Source: Bacteroides fragilis | GTDB taxonomy: Bacteria > Bacteroidota > Bacteroidia > Bacteroidales > Bacteroidaceae | Assembly: GCF_002849695.1 (NCBI RefSeq) | Contig: NZ_CP018937.1 | Location: 3,534,001-3,598,000 of the forward strand | Reading direction: 5' to 3' | DNA length: 64,000 bases | Part shown: in pieces, positions 26,843 through 36,833 of the stretch | Position numbering within the stretch: the stretch's first letter is position 1 | Layout: each line of letters begins with the position of its first letter | Notes under the pieces: model-generated | Told to the model about the DNA's origin: nothing | The model's input: the letters and a program-made list of their open reading frames with translations, nothing else | The model's database searches: none | Made by a program: the position numbers and the translations under genes

Positions 26843-29800
26843 TTATTCACAGGCAGGTACTTCCGAAATACTTCCGTACCGATGGTACTCAAAAGCAATG
26901 CTTTGCTCTTTAATATAATGTATCAACTCTACCCTTCCGTCTTTCACCGGAGGTGCTGTAGCAATATACTTGTCAGTCTGTACAGCTGCTTCGTATATTT
27001 TCACGGGTATTTCCGGTGAGCAGGTACGGATACGTTCGTATTCGGAAATACTACTGATAAATGAATCCATTGTCTCCTTCCTCAACCGACAACCTGTGTC
27101 TGCCAAAGCTTCGGTACGATCGTCCGATGGGTCATAACTAATGGTAAGTGGAGTTCCACACAACCGGGCAGCATATACTATCATCTCTGCTGTTTCATTC
27201 CTGTCATCCGGGAAAAGCCTCAATACCATACTCTTCAGTGGCAAATAACGGAACAAATTCTGTTCACCATAAAGATCATTTATATCCCTCGGCTTTGAAA
27301 ATTCCTCCTGAAAGGCTTTAGTATAGCTTTGACGATAGTCGGTTTTACTATCAGGTTTATCGGCTATTTTTACAAAGCAACTGCAATAGTTCGGGCCACC
27401 AGCTTTCACTCCTCCACCGAAAGCCGAAAGTTTCATCCCGCCAAATGGCTGCCGGTTGACAATAGCCCCTGTTATACCCCGATTGATATACAGATTTCCG
27501 GCCATTAACGAATTTTTCCAGATCTTTTGTTCGGTTTCATCCAGACTCTGGAGGCCGGATGTCAAGCCATAATCCAATCCATTCACCAACTCAATTCCTT
27601 CCTGTAAATCTTCAATACAAGCCACACTCAACAACGGACCGAACAACTCGGTGCGAAAAGAGTAACTACCCGGCTTCACTCCCCACTTTACAGTAGGAGC
27701 CAGTATATATTGCTTCTTATCAATGAATCTTGGCGGCACTAACCAAGTCTCCCCGGGTTCCAGCACTAATGCTTGCAGTAATTTTTCATTTTTATTTGTT
27801 ATCATAGGCCCCACTACATTGCCCGGATCCCAGACACTCCCTACTTTCAGACTGGTAGCCGCATCAATCAGTTTCTCACGGAAACTCTTATCTTCATAGA
27901 CCGAACGTTCCACTAACAGCAACGAACAGGCAGAACATTTCTGTCCTGCATTGCCAAAAGCAGAAGAAACAATATTCATAATAGCATGGTCACGATCACC
28001 GGAAGCGGTAAGTATAATGGCATTCTTTCCTCCGGTCTCTGCCGAAAGTGGAGTAACCGGAGCTGATTTTGCTATACTACGGGCTGTATCTGTACCACCG
28101 GTCAAAATAATATGTTTCACTATCGGAGAAGTGGTAAGCAGCTTCAAAGCCTCCCGATCAGTTATGATCACTTGCAATGCTTCTTTGGGTACTCCCGCAT
28201 CCCAAAAAGCTTTGGCAAACAACCAAGCCACCGGAGCTGCCACCGTAGCAGGTTTCAGTATAACAGTATTTCCCCCGGCCAGGCCGGCAACAATGCCACC
28301 TATGGGAATGGCACAAGGAAAATTCCATGGAGAAATAACCAGTACAGTCCCCTTTGCTGTTAAACTAACATCACCCAACTCCGAAAAAGTTCTCATCGTT
28401 GTAGTATAAAAACGTGCATAGTCGATTCCTTCAGATACTTCTACATCTCCTTCAACAACTGTTTTTCCGGTTACTGCACACATACAGCCTATCAAATCTC
28501 CCCTCATCTCCGCCAGATTATTGGCAGCAGCATACATTATCTTATGCCGGTCTTCCAATTTGGTTTTTCTCCATCCGGCAGGATCGGCTTCGGCTATAGA
28601 AAGTATCCGTTCCACCTGCTCCGCATTGGCCTGTGACATCTCACATATACAAACATCCTCTTCCTGGCAACGATCCAGATATTTATAACGTTTCTCCGTA
28701 ATTATATTTTCAGTTCCAATTTGCAATGGAATAATTTCGGGCACATCCTCTTTCGACTTTTTCCATTTGGCAAATATCTTCTCCACCCACTCCTGGTTTT
28801 GCTTCAGGTCGAAATCTGTATCCGGCTCATTTTCCATTCGGTCTGAAGGCATAGCCGGCGTATAAGGTTTATTCCGATCCTGTACTCGTGGCGAAGTATG
28901 AGCCAGATGATCTTTCATCGCATAAGCATCTTCAAACTGTTGAGCCAGAAAGTTCCAGGTATCGGTATTCGGCTTCAAATTGAACGAATGGGTCAGAAAA
29001 TTATCAGGAGCCGTATTTTCATCCATACGCCGCACCAGATAAGACACTGCATTGAGGAAATGTTCGTCTTTCACAACCGGAGTATAGAGAATCACCCGAT
29101 TACCTAACATAGACTGTGCACGCCACAAATGATTGGCCATTCCTTCAAGCATCTCAAACGTCATATAGTCTGATGTACCCAATTTCCGGCTCAACAAATA
29201 GGCATATGCTATAGAGAACAGATTATGGGAAGCAACTCCCAAATGAAGCACTTCAGCATTTTCGGGTTGTAAGCCACGCTCCAACAAATGCAAATAATTG
29301 GCATCTACTTCCGTCTTTGACGGGCGTACCGGATTAGGCCATCCACGAAGTGAAGAAATAACGGTTTCCATTTCCAGATTACAGCCTTTCACCAGACGCA
29401 TCTTGATAGGTGCCCCCCCGGATTCTACCCGTGCTTTGGCAAACTCAAGCAACTCAGTCTGAAAATCATAGGCGTCGGGCAAGTATGCCTGAACGACAAT
29501 ACCGGCCGAATAATTTTTAAACTCGGGTTTGCTCAGCACCTCTTTAAACAGGCGCATAGTGAAATGTGCATCTTTATACTCCTCCATATCAAGGTTGATA
29601 AACTTAGCACGTTTCAGCCCGTCTTCGTCTACATATGGATTATCGATCGCCTTTTGATAAAGAGCAGACATGCGTCTGACCAATTCAGGAAAACTCTCCC
29701 GATAATTCAATGCATGTGTCTGAGCATAGATGCCGGAGATTTTAACCGATATATAATTTATATCCGGAGATTCCAAAGCTTCCAGATAATGATGATACCG

Positions 29801-30274
29801 ATGATCAGCCTCTCCATTACCCAAAACCACTTCCCCCAACAAATTGACGTTTTGTCCGATCTTCTCTTTAAAACGAGTCGCTAAATGTTCTGTCAGGTTC
29901 GGACGCGATTCGTCAATAATCACTTTAGAGGTATCCGTACGCAATCGCTTCTTGATAATAGGGATAGCGATAAAATCAAAATGATGTCCGAAAGCCTGAT
30001 ACATTTTAAAAAGAAAAGTATCCCTTTTATTTAGAAATTCAGGAACTCCATATTCATCTATCAGTGTTTTGATTCGTTTGGCAAGTTTCTTCCGGTCACG
30101 TATCTGGGAAGATTCGTCCAGCATTTTCACCAGGAATTTTTTATCTTGAGGACGCTGCACCATTACGGCATATTTATGTTGCTCACGACGCTCTTCACTT
30201 GTAATGGTTGCTTCACAGGTATTGTAGAGTTTCAGTACCCATTCGTTTACTTCAGCAATAGTTGGTCTGTCCAT
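26843..30274 (-). CDS. putA: Bifunctional proline dehydrogenase / L-glutamate gamma-semialdehyde dehydrogenase
   Basis: 1143 residues. It oxidises proline to glutamate in two steps, with substrate passed between sites. The N-terminal part carries an arch region and a proline dehydrogenase barrel at about 90-480 (FINLDMEEYKDAHFTMRLF, GIVVQAYLPDAYDF, RLVKGCNLEMET, FEMLEGMANHLWRAQ). The C-terminal aldehyde dehydrogenase spans about 560-1010, with VLVISPWNFPCAIPIGGI, LSAETGGKNAI (Glu) and FGNAGQKCSACS (catalytic Cys780). About 130 residues remain after the dehydrogenase, of unknown role. There is no ribbon-helix-helix DNA-binding domain, so it is not the autoregulatory enterobacterial type. Cytoplasmic or peripheral at the inner membrane. 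Confidence 0.95.
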   Translation of the reverse strand: MDRPTIAEVNEWVLKLYNTCEATITSEERREQHKYAVMVQRPQDKKFLVKMLDESSQIRDRKKLAKRIKTLIDEYGVPEFLNKRDTFLFKMYQAFGHHFDFIAIPIIKKRLRTDTSKVIIDESRPNLTEHLATRFKEKIGQNVNLLGEVVLGNGEADHRYHHYLEALESPDINYISVKISGIYAQTHALNYRESFPELVRRMSALYQKAIDNPYVDEDGLKRAKFINLDMEEYKDAHFTMRLFKEVLSKPEFKNYSAGIVVQAYLPDAYDFQTELLEFAKARVESGGAPIKMRLVKGCNLEMETVISSLRGWPNPVRPSKTEVDANYLHLLERGLQPENAEVLHLGVASHNLFSIAYAYLLSRKLGTSDYMTFEMLEGMANHLWRAQSMLGNRVILYTPVVKDEHFLNAVSYLVRRMDENTAPDNFLTHSFNLKPNTDTWNFLAQQFEDAYAMKDHLAHTSPRVQDRNKPYTPAMPSDRMENEPDTDFDLKQNQEWVEKIFAKWKKSKEDVPEIIPLQIGTENIITEKRYKYLDRCQEEDVCICEMSQANAEQVERILSIAEADPAGWRKTKLEDRHKIMYAAANNLAEMRGDLIGCMCAVTGKTVVEGDVEVSEGIDYARFYTTTMRTFSELGDVSLTAKGTVLVISPWNFPCAIPIGGIVAGLAGGNTVILKPATVAAPVAWLFAKAFWDAGVPKEALQVIITDREALKLLTTSPIVKHIILTGGTDTARSIAKSAPVTPLSAETGGKNAIILTASGDRDHAIMNIVSSAFGNAGQKCSACSLLLVERSVYEDKSFREKLIDAATSLKVGSVWDPGNVVGPMITNKNEKLLQALVLEPGETWLVPPRFIDKKQYILAPTVKWGVKPGSYSFRTELFGPLLSVACIEDLQEGIELVNGLDYGLTSGLQSLDETEQKIWKNSLMAGNLYINRGITGAIVNRQPFGGMKLSAFGGGVKAGGPNYCSCFVKIADKPDSKTDYRQSYTKAFQEEFSKPRDINDLYGEQNLFRYLPLKSMVLRLFPDDRNETAEMIVYAARLCGTPLTISYDPSDDRTEALADTGCRLRKETMDSFISSISEYERIRTCSPEIPVKIYEAAVQTDKYIATAPPVKDGRVELIHYIKEQSIAFEYHRYGSISEVPACE

Positions 30275-30519
30275 AAGAAATCAATGTTAAAGTAATGTAT
30301 TGAATCAGAAAATAATCTCAACTTACAATTACAGAAACATGGTAGGGCTGAACATAACGGCACGATAGCGATGCAAAGTCTGCAACGCTTGCTGTGAAAA
30401 CCGGTCAAAAAGCAGATATCGGTCCATAATAGTATAATTTAAGGAGGTGTGTATCTGCAAATATATAGATATTTTCTAAGAATCAATGCTCTTTGGGCTA
30501 TTTTTCCTGAATCAGAAAA

Positions 30520-31251
30520 TTACATTCCTTTTTTGATACCCGCTTTGATTAGCAATGCGTTCACCGGATAGGACAAGATAAAACCAAAAAGCATGGCAAT
30601 CTGCATCATAAACCAAAATGTCCAGGATGTTTTCTCAAGAGGTGCATCTGTAAAAAGTACAAAAGTAACAACAGCCATCCAACCATACATACCCACCTGC
30701 CAAGCTAACAATGAAAAGAAATCGGCCTTAAAGGCACGCGAAACAGCTTTACTAAAAGAGATTTTCTCCATTTCGCGGATTGCGGCAAATTGAAAGAAAA
30801 CGCCTATAACCAATGCTAAAACAAAATCAAGTACCCAGCTGCCTGCTATCAGGCTCCCCCCTATCCGTAAAGGTACCCAGTAAGTAAACCATTCTCCAAT
30901 AAGATCTGCCAGCGTACAACCCGCCCCGCAATGAAAAGCAGACAAAGTGATAGACTGCCATTTGGGACGCATATCAGGCATGTCCATCTCCATCGGCATT
31001 TTCATATCCGTCTTCATACTCTCTACGGGAACCACTTCTACCATACTATCTTTCCGGATACCAAAAGTATAATAGGCAAACAACGCAAAATAATGTCCCC
31101 ACAGCCCGGTAAGCACCCAGACTATATTCATTATCTTCATGGATTGTTTGTGAAATATTACATTAATTGCCAGAATAAGGGCTATGATAAGACCGGCACA
31201 TACGAAAAAGCAAGATACTGCATTGAAGAACATTGTATTCATAAGGCTCAT
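30520..31251 (-). CDS. DUF4396-family multipass membrane protein with Met-rich loop
   Basis: 243 residues with about six membrane segments (at 8-30, 40-63, 137-157, 175-195, 203-223 and near the C-terminus). The family motif AFHCGAGCTLADLIGEW, with two Cys, lies in the middle. Between segments 2 and 3 is a Met/Asp-rich stretch (MKTDMKMPMEMDMPDM) of the kind found in copper-binding proteins. DUF4396 proteins have no established function; a metal-related role is inferred from the Met and Cys motifs only. Neighbours topB and putA give no functional clue. Confidence 0.8.
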   Translation of the reverse strand: MSLMNTMFFNAVSCFFVCAGLIIALILAINVIFHKQSMKIMNIVWVLTGLWGHYFALFAYYTFGIRKDSMVEVVPVESMKTDMKMPMEMDMPDMRPKWQSITLSAFHCGAGCTLADLIGEWFTYWVPLRIGGSLIAGSWVLDFVLALVIGVFFQFAAIREMEKISFSKAVSRAFKADFFSLLAWQVGMYGWMAVVTFVLFTDAPLEKTSWTFWFMMQIAMLFGFILSYPVNALLIKAGIKKGM

Positions 31252-31331
31252 TATTAATTGATAAGTGGTATTAATAACGAGCCTTTTACAAAATAGTTCA
31301 GTTAAAATTATGTATTAACAAAACAACAAGA

Positions 31332-33482
31332 CTACTCGAAGGCTTTCCGATAAGTGCACCCATTTCTCCATTCGGAACAACCATAAGCAGTTTTACCTTT
31401 AATAATCGTTCCTTTTCCGCAAAGCGGACAAAGTTGTCCCACCAAAGAGTCTGCCCCTGTCAGCACATCCGGTTGAGCCGATCCGGTAGCAGGAGACGCA
31501 TTCTCAGTTGCAGTAATGACTTTCATCTTTTTCTCTTTCGGAGTAGTGGGTTTACGTTCTCGTTTCTTCGGTTCTTTCTTCTTCTTTTCTTCTTCTGCCG
31601 TTGCCGCTTCCTGAATAGTGATACGGCGGTTCGTATTATCAGACAGAACACTGTTGACTATTTCGGCTACCATCGACTTTAACTCTTCAAGAAACTGCCG
31701 TGCATCATAAGTCTTCTTCTCTATCTCACGTAACTTTTTCTCCCAAATACCCGTCAACTCAGCTGATTTCAACAACTCTTCATGAATCAACTGGATCAAT
31801 TCCACTCCTGTAGGGGTAGCTATCAGGTTCTTTTTCTCCTTACGGATATAATTACGCTTAAAAAGGGTCTCGATAATAGCTGCACGGGTAGACGGCCGAC
31901 CAATACCATTTTCTTTTAACGCATCTCGAAGTTCATCGTTGTCAACCAATTTACCGGCAGTTTCCATCGCACGAAGCAGAGTGGCTTCGGTATAAGGTTT
32001 AGGTGGCTGAGTCCATTTCTCATTCAAGTCGGGTAGATGCGGGCCACTTTCTCCTTTCACGAAAACAGGAAGTACATTCTCCTCTTCACCTTCTTTTTCT
32101 TCATTCGGATCTTTCACATCTTTGGAAAAGACCACACGCCATCCCGGTTCCAGAATCTGCTTTCCAGTCACCTTGAATTCAATGCCATCTACCTCCCCCA
32201 TTACAGTCGTGGTAGAGACTTTACAATCAGGATAAAAAACGGCTATAAACCGACGGGCTATCAGATCGAAAACCTTACGTTCCATATCCGTCAGATTTTG
32301 CGGATGAACCCCTGTGGGAATAATGGCATGGTGATCGGTTACTTTCGAACTATCAAAAACTTTTTTTGACTTAGGCAATGAAGTTCCGGACAACGGTGCA
32401 GTCAGTACTTCGTAATCTTTCAGCCCTTTTAAGATATTCGGACATTTGGGATAAATATCATCACTGAGGAAAGTAGTATCTACACGCGGATAAGTAGTCA
32501 CTTTCTTTTCATAAAGCGACTGAATCAGTTTCAGGGTCTCGTCAGCAGAATAGGCAAATTTCTTATTGCACTCCACCTGAAGAGAGGTCAAGTCGAACAG
32601 ACGGGGAGCATACTCTTTCCCATCTTTCTTAACCACAGAAGTTACCACGAAAGGCAGGTTTTTAATACGTTCTACCAATGCCATCCCCTCGTCACGGTTA
32701 GCTATCGGGTCAATGCCCCGGTTCTCTGTTCTCTTAGTCTTGCCACCGGCTTTTTCTTCTTCAGCAGCCAACTCTTCATCACTTTTACGAATAAGGGCAG
32801 AAAAAGTCGTATCACGGTACATTGTTTTCAGTTCCCAATATTGTTTTGGCTGAAAATTTTCAATATCAAGCTGCCGATTGACAATAAGAGCAAGAGTAGG
32901 TGTCTGAACACGTCCGATAGAAAGCACTTGTCGGTTCTGCCCATATTTTACGGTATAAAGTCGCGTAGCATTCATCCCAAGCAGCCAGTCGCCAATGGCT
33001 CTGGACATACCTGCCTCGTAAAGCGGTTGAAAATCATCCTGATCTTTTAACTTTGCAAATCCCTCTTTAATAGCCTCCTCGGTCAGCGAAGAAATCCACA
33101 AACGTTTTACCGGACACCGCGCTCCGGCTTTCTGCATCACCCACCGCTGAATCAGCTCTCCTTCTTGCCCGGCATCACCACAGTTGATAATCTCATCGGC
33201 CTGTTGCATCAACCTTTCAATAATATGGAATTGCTTTTCGTAAGTAGGGTTCTCTATCAGTTTAATGCCAAAACGAGGAGGAATCATAGGCAGGCTGCCC
33301 AAACTCCATGATTTCCATCCGGGAGTATATTCATGGGGTTCTTTCAGGGTACAAAGATGGCCGAACGTCCAGGTTACCTGGTATCCGTTCCCCTCAATAT
33401 ACCCCTCTTTCCGTTCGCGGGCTCCTAATATATCAGCAATATCACGTGCCACAGAGGGCTTTTCGGCAATGCAAACTATCAT
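31332..33482 (-). CDS. topB: DNA topoisomerase III (type IA)
   Basis: 716 residues from ATG 33482 (MIVCIAEKPSVARDIADIL); the frame is open to 33560 but the family always begins at this beta-strand. Toprim motifs: Glu in CIAEKPSV and GDAGQEGELI. The strand-cleaving Tyr is in VTTYPRVDTTFLSDDIYP. The GIGRPSTRAAIIETL block and a C-terminal zinc finger (CPLCGKG ... YGCSEWRNGC) are present, after a Lys/Glu-rich linker (EEKKKKEPKKRERK). It decatenates DNA and resolves recombination intermediates. Length and location suggest the chromosomal rather than a plasmid-borne copy. Confidence 0.95.
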   Translation of the reverse strand: MIVCIAEKPSVARDIADILGARERKEGYIEGNGYQVTWTFGHLCTLKEPHEYTPGWKSWSLGSLPMIPPRFGIKLIENPTYEKQFHIIERLMQQADEIINCGDAGQEGELIQRWVMQKAGARCPVKRLWISSLTEEAIKEGFAKLKDQDDFQPLYEAGMSRAIGDWLLGMNATRLYTVKYGQNRQVLSIGRVQTPTLALIVNRQLDIENFQPKQYWELKTMYRDTTFSALIRKSDEELAAEEEKAGGKTKRTENRGIDPIANRDEGMALVERIKNLPFVVTSVVKKDGKEYAPRLFDLTSLQVECNKKFAYSADETLKLIQSLYEKKVTTYPRVDTTFLSDDIYPKCPNILKGLKDYEVLTAPLSGTSLPKSKKVFDSSKVTDHHAIIPTGVHPQNLTDMERKVFDLIARRFIAVFYPDCKVSTTTVMGEVDGIEFKVTGKQILEPGWRVVFSKDVKDPNEEKEGEEENVLPVFVKGESGPHLPDLNEKWTQPPKPYTEATLLRAMETAGKLVDNDELRDALKENGIGRPSTRAAIIETLFKRNYIRKEKKNLIATPTGVELIQLIHEELLKSAELTGIWEKKLREIEKKTYDARQFLEELKSMVAEIVNSVLSDNTNRRITIQEAATAEEEKKKKEPKKRERKPTTPKEKKMKVITATENASPATGSAQPDVLTGADSLVGQLCPLCGKGTIIKGKTAYGCSEWRNGCTYRKAFE

Positions 33483-33513
33483 TTGTTTTTTATTATAATG
33501 AGAATTGAGCAGA

Positions 33514-33521
33514 CAAAGATA
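33514..33521 (-). promoter_or_regulatory. Probable -7 box of the topB promoter
   Basis: TATCTTTG on the minus strand matches TAnnTTTG and lies 31 bp before the topB ATG. The -33 region is not clear. Confidence 0.45.
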
Positions 33522-33568
33522 CAAAAAAATAGAAAGGGGGAAGTAGTAATCCATCGCCATTTATTTTG

Positions 33569-33576
33569 TAGCTTTG
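33569..33576 (+). promoter_or_regulatory. Probable -7 box of the GH29 promoter
   Basis: TAGCTTTG matches TAnnTTTG and lies 30 bp before the GH29 start codon. It is divergent from, and about 50 bp away from, the topB -7 box. Confidence 0.45.
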
Positions 33577-33606
33577 CTCTGTACAACCTTTAAAAATTAA
33601 AAAGAC

Positions 33607-34998
33607 ATGAAAAGCTACAAATTATTATTTGCACTTACCTTACTCTTTGTATTTGCTTTCAATGCGAAAGCACAATATGTCCATGAACGCTCTGACCAAT
33701 ATACACCGCCCGAAGATTCTCTGGTGGTCAGGAAACTCCATCACTGGCAGGACCAGAAGTTCGGAATGCTGATTCACTGGGGATTATATTCCGTTGCCGG
33801 AATTGTAGAATCATGGTCCATCTGTTCGGAAGAAGCGGATTGGATACCGCGTGATAGTACCATTGCCTATGAAGATTATAAAAAATGGTATTGGGGATTG
33901 AAAGATTCATTCAATCCTACCCGTTTCAACCCGGAACAGTGGGCACAGGCTGCCAAAGCGGCAGGTATGCGTTATGCCATCTTCACTACCAAACATCACG
34001 ATGGATTCAATATGTTCAACACGGCTTACTCCGATTTTTCAATTTCAAAGGGTCCTTTCAAAACAAATCCCCGGGCAGATGTAGCCAAATATGTGTTTGA
34101 AGCTTTTCGCAACCACGACTTAATGGTAGGAGCCTATTTTTCTAAACCGGACTGGCACTCGGAATATTATTGGTGGCCCCGCTACGCTACTCCCCGCCGT
34201 ACACAGAATTACAATATAGAAAAGAACCCCTGGCGCTGGAATCAATTCAAAGAGTTCACTTACAACCAAATCAGCGAGTTGATGCACAACTACGGTTCTA
34301 TCGACATTTTATGGTTAGACGGAGGATGGGTAAATAACCCCGGAACCAAATCGGTATTGGACATGGACCGTATATCGCAAATGGCACGAAAAGCACAACC
34401 GGGTATTTTATTCGTAGACCGCACCATCCATGGTAAATACGAAAATTATCAGACCCCTGAACAACAAATCCCGGACAAACAACTCCCCTACCCATGGGAG
34501 ACTTGCATGACACTGGGAGTAGACTGGGGATACACTCCACATGCGGTATTCAAATCACCCACTACAGTGATAGCAAAGTTAATGGAAATCGTAGCTAAAG
34601 GCGGAAGTTTACTACTCGGCGTCGGCCCTACCCCTGAAGGAATATTACAAGAAGAAATTGTCAGCCGGTTGGACACTATAGGCGAATGGATGACGAAAAA
34701 CGGCCCGGCTATCTACAATACCGTTACGACTCCTGACTATCATAGTGAAGGCATCTGGTTTACCATGAACAAAAACAAAAAAACAATGTATGCATTATAC
34801 AGTGATCCGAAAGCCCGGACTCTTCCTAACTACATAGAATGGGAAAATAATATTCCTGCTAAAGGAAGTGCTGTTTACTGCCTTCAAAACGGTAAAAAAG
34901 TAAGATGGGAAATAAAGAACAATCGGGTACGTGTCTATTTACCTCAGAATCTGAAAACAGAGGTGAACGCGCTTGCATTCTCCTTCACCCCCCAATAA
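33607..34998 (+). CDS. Secreted GH29 alpha-L-fucosidase
   Basis: 463 residues with signal peptide MKSYKLLFALTLLFVFAFNA cleaved before QYVHE. GH29 barrel motifs: KFGMLIHWGLYSVAG near the N-terminus, FNPEQWAQAAKAAGMRYAIFTTKHHDGF, then SKPDWHSEYYW and DILWLDGGW, which holds the nucleophile Asp. The block LMEIVAKGGSLLLGVGPTPEG closes the barrel, and a beta-sandwich follows. It would remove terminal alpha-fucose from host or plant glycans in the periplasm. It stands alone on the plus strand, not in a SusC/SusD operon, with the IS element immediately downstream. Confidence 0.94.
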   Translation: MKSYKLLFALTLLFVFAFNAKAQYVHERSDQYTPPEDSLVVRKLHHWQDQKFGMLIHWGLYSVAGIVESWSICSEEADWIPRDSTIAYEDYKKWYWGLKDSFNPTRFNPEQWAQAAKAAGMRYAIFTTKHHDGFNMFNTAYSDFSISKGPFKTNPRADVAKYVFEAFRNHDLMVGAYFSKPDWHSEYYWWPRYATPRRTQNYNIEKNPWRWNQFKEFTYNQISELMHNYGSIDILWLDGGWVNNPGTKSVLDMDRISQMARKAQPGILFVDRTIHGKYENYQTPEQQIPDKQLPYPWETCMTLGVDWGYTPHAVFKSPTTVIAKLMEIVAKGGSLLLGVGPTPEGILQEEIVSRLDTIGEWMTKNGPAIYNTVTTPDYHSEGIWFTMNKNKKTMYALYSDPKARTLPNYIEWENNIPAKGSAVYCLQNGKKVRWEIKNNRVRVYLPQNLKTEVNALAFSFTPQ

Positions 34999-35070
34999 TA
35001 GTCATGCAACCATTTATTCCATAAATAATCCGTAGATGATATTGACCGGAATAGAACTAAAATCATAAAG

Positions 35071-35106
35071 GGGGTTGTGTCAAAATGCTGGCACAACCTT
35101 TTTTTA
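35071..35106 (+). repeat. Left terminal inverted repeat of the IS
   Basis: Begins GGGGTTGTGTCAAAATG and continues through GGCACAACC and a T7 run. GGTTGTG and CACAACC inside it can form a hairpin. As it reads outward after the transposase stop, it could also end transcription. Confidence 0.85.
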
Positions 35107-35137
35107 CGTTTTACAGTCCTGCTATCTTTTCTTTTGG

Positions 35138-36678
35138 CTATGCCGCTTTTTTCTCATTCATTTGGTAACAAGTTGCTATCTTCCACTTGTAGCGGTTTAT
35201 AAATAGCCCAATAAGCATAGATTTAACAAATGTAATAAGTCCCTTTCCTGCTTTTCGCATTTTTGCACACATCTTTTTGATATTAAACGCTATAGCAAAG
35301 AAAGCAAAGTCCATTGTCACCTTGTCTTCTCCCACATGCCGGAACCTTCTGTATGCCATGTTGTATTTCATCTGTCCGAAAACAGCTTCCGGTTCTATGC
35401 ACCGCCTGCCTCTATGTCTGACTCCTTCTTCTGAGAGCAACCTTTCCCGTGCCTGCCGTTTGTATTGGTTTAACCGGTGGTTGACTTCTATAATACGGTT
35501 TCCCCGTGCTTTAAAACAACTTCCATGCAAAGGACAGCCTTCGCATCTTTGTGCTTTATACCGGGCACTTTCGGTGCTGTATCCGCTCGCTGTTTTATCA
35601 CGTTTGGTCCCTATGCGGTTCATATGTTGCCCCATCGGACAAACGTAATAATCCTCCCCTGGATTGTAATGGAGACTTTCCGCATGGAACGGGTTGGGGA
35701 TATAACGAGAACGCTGCTCTTTATGGAAGTAGTTGTACTTGACAAAGGCTTCCATCCCGTTCTCCTGCATGAATCGGTAATTTTCTTCCGAGCCGTAACC
35801 GGAGTCTGCCGCACCGATACTCGGTAAGCGGTTATAGCGGTGCTGGAAGGAGGGGAAGAAAGGGATTAGGGTCAGCGTATCGGTAGGGTTGGGAAACAAC
35901 CGGAAGTCTATGATGAATTGGTTTTCAGTACCTGTTTGTAAATTATACCCGGGCTTGGTCTGCCCGTTCTTCATGGCGTCTTCTTTCATGCGCATGAATG
36001 TGGCACCGGGATCGGTCTTGGAATAGGAGTTACGTTCTCCAAGGCTATGCCCGAGAGCATGAAGGGAGTCAACTCCACGGATGTGTCTTTTACAGAGTTC
36101 TCCTGTACAATGGCTTCATCCACCTGCTCCAGAAGGATGCGAATCTTATTCAGCAACCTTGTGCGGTTCTTTTCGACGCTCTTACGCCAGACAAAAGTAT
36201 ATTTGTTGGCCTTGGATTCAATCTTGGTACCATCGATATATTCCACGTCAAGACTGATGAACCCCTTGTCGGCAAGGACAAGGACCAACTGCGTGAAGAC
36301 GTTGCTTATCTTTTCCTTTACACGGTTACGAAAACGGTTGATGGTTATGAAATCCGGATGCTCATGACCGGCAAACCAGATATAATGGATGTCACGCAAA
36401 AGAAGCTTCTCTATTTTACGGCAGGAATAGATATTGTTCATGTAAGCGTAGATAATTACCTTGAGCATCATTTTAGGATGATAAGCTGAGCGGCCCGTTT
36501 TTTTATAAAGCTTCTTGAAATTATCAGGATTGAGATTATCAACAACTGCGTTGACTATGCGGACCGGGCCGTCCGCAGCTATGTTTTCATCAATTCTTTG
36601 TGGAAAAAGAACGGTTTGGTTGGGAATGTAAGGACGAAAATGTAACTTTGGGTAATAACAAAGCCCAGACTTTCCCAA
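35138..36678 (-). pseudogene. IS1182-type DDE transposase split by a frameshift
   Basis: The N-terminal part (35986-36678) starts near KLHFRPYIPNQTVLFPQ and includes the DUF772-type region (YHPKMMLKVIIYAYMNNIYS, FITINRFRNRV) and the DDE strand ISLDVEYIDGTKIES. The C-terminal part (35138-35995) continues with MRMKEDAMKNGQTKPGYN, IGAADSGYGSEENY, a cysteine cluster (CEGCPLHGSC) and EAVFGQMKYNMAYRRFRHVG. In intact relatives the junction is in one frame (SYSKTDPDATFM-like). Here SYSKTDPGATFM is encoded just upstream of 35995 in the second frame, while the first frame reads on to an overlapping stop. No ATG suits the N-terminus; the frame begins with TTG. The element is probably inactive unless ribosomes shift frame. 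Confidence 0.8.
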
Positions 36679-36688
36679 GTCCGGGCTT
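36661..36688 (-). terminator. Hairpin at the upstream edge of the transposase gene
   Basis: Arms AAGCCCAGACTT (36661-36672) and AAGTCCGGGCTT (36677-36688) pair with one mismatch around a 4-nt loop. Such hairpins near IS ends commonly shield the transposase from outside transcription. Confidence 0.6.
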
Positions 36689-36694
36689 TACACA

Positions 36695-36730
36695 TAAAAA
36701 AAGGTTGTGCCAACGTTTTGACACAACCCC
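36695..36730 (-). repeat. Right terminal inverted repeat of the IS
   Basis: The reverse complement begins GGGGTTGTGTCAAAACG and matches the left end at 34 of 36 positions. Confidence 0.85.
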
Positions 36731-36833
36731 ATGGAATAGTGTTGCTTTATAATCAGATATGACCAGGAAAACATGTAATTTACTCTAATAGTATATTATT
36801 GGTTTTCAACAGCTTCCCACTACAAAATTTCTG

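Larger units (their letters stand above)
35071..36730 (-). mobile_element. IS1182-family insertion sequence, about 1660 bp
   Basis: Bounded by 36-bp terminal inverted repeats (35071-35106 and 36695-36730) with two mismatches, and carrying one transposase gene on the minus strand that is frameshifted. No convincing target duplication is visible: the left flank ends ATAAAG and the right begins ATGGAA. It separates the GH29 gene from the large carbohydrate locus. Confidence 0.85.

Noticed and set aside
26776..26898. N-terminal extension of the bile-salt-hydrolase-like protein
   Set aside because: It would overlap the 3' end of putA and the terminator hairpin; the signal peptide begins at 26775.
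30329..30427. 32-codon minus-strand frame upstream of DUF4396/putA (MDRYLLFDRFSQQ...)
   Set aside because: No ribosome site or conserved context; too short to support as a leader peptide.
35061..36740. Target-site duplication around the IS
   Set aside because: Flanks ATAAAG and ATGGAA share no direct repeat of 4 bp or more at the exact ends.
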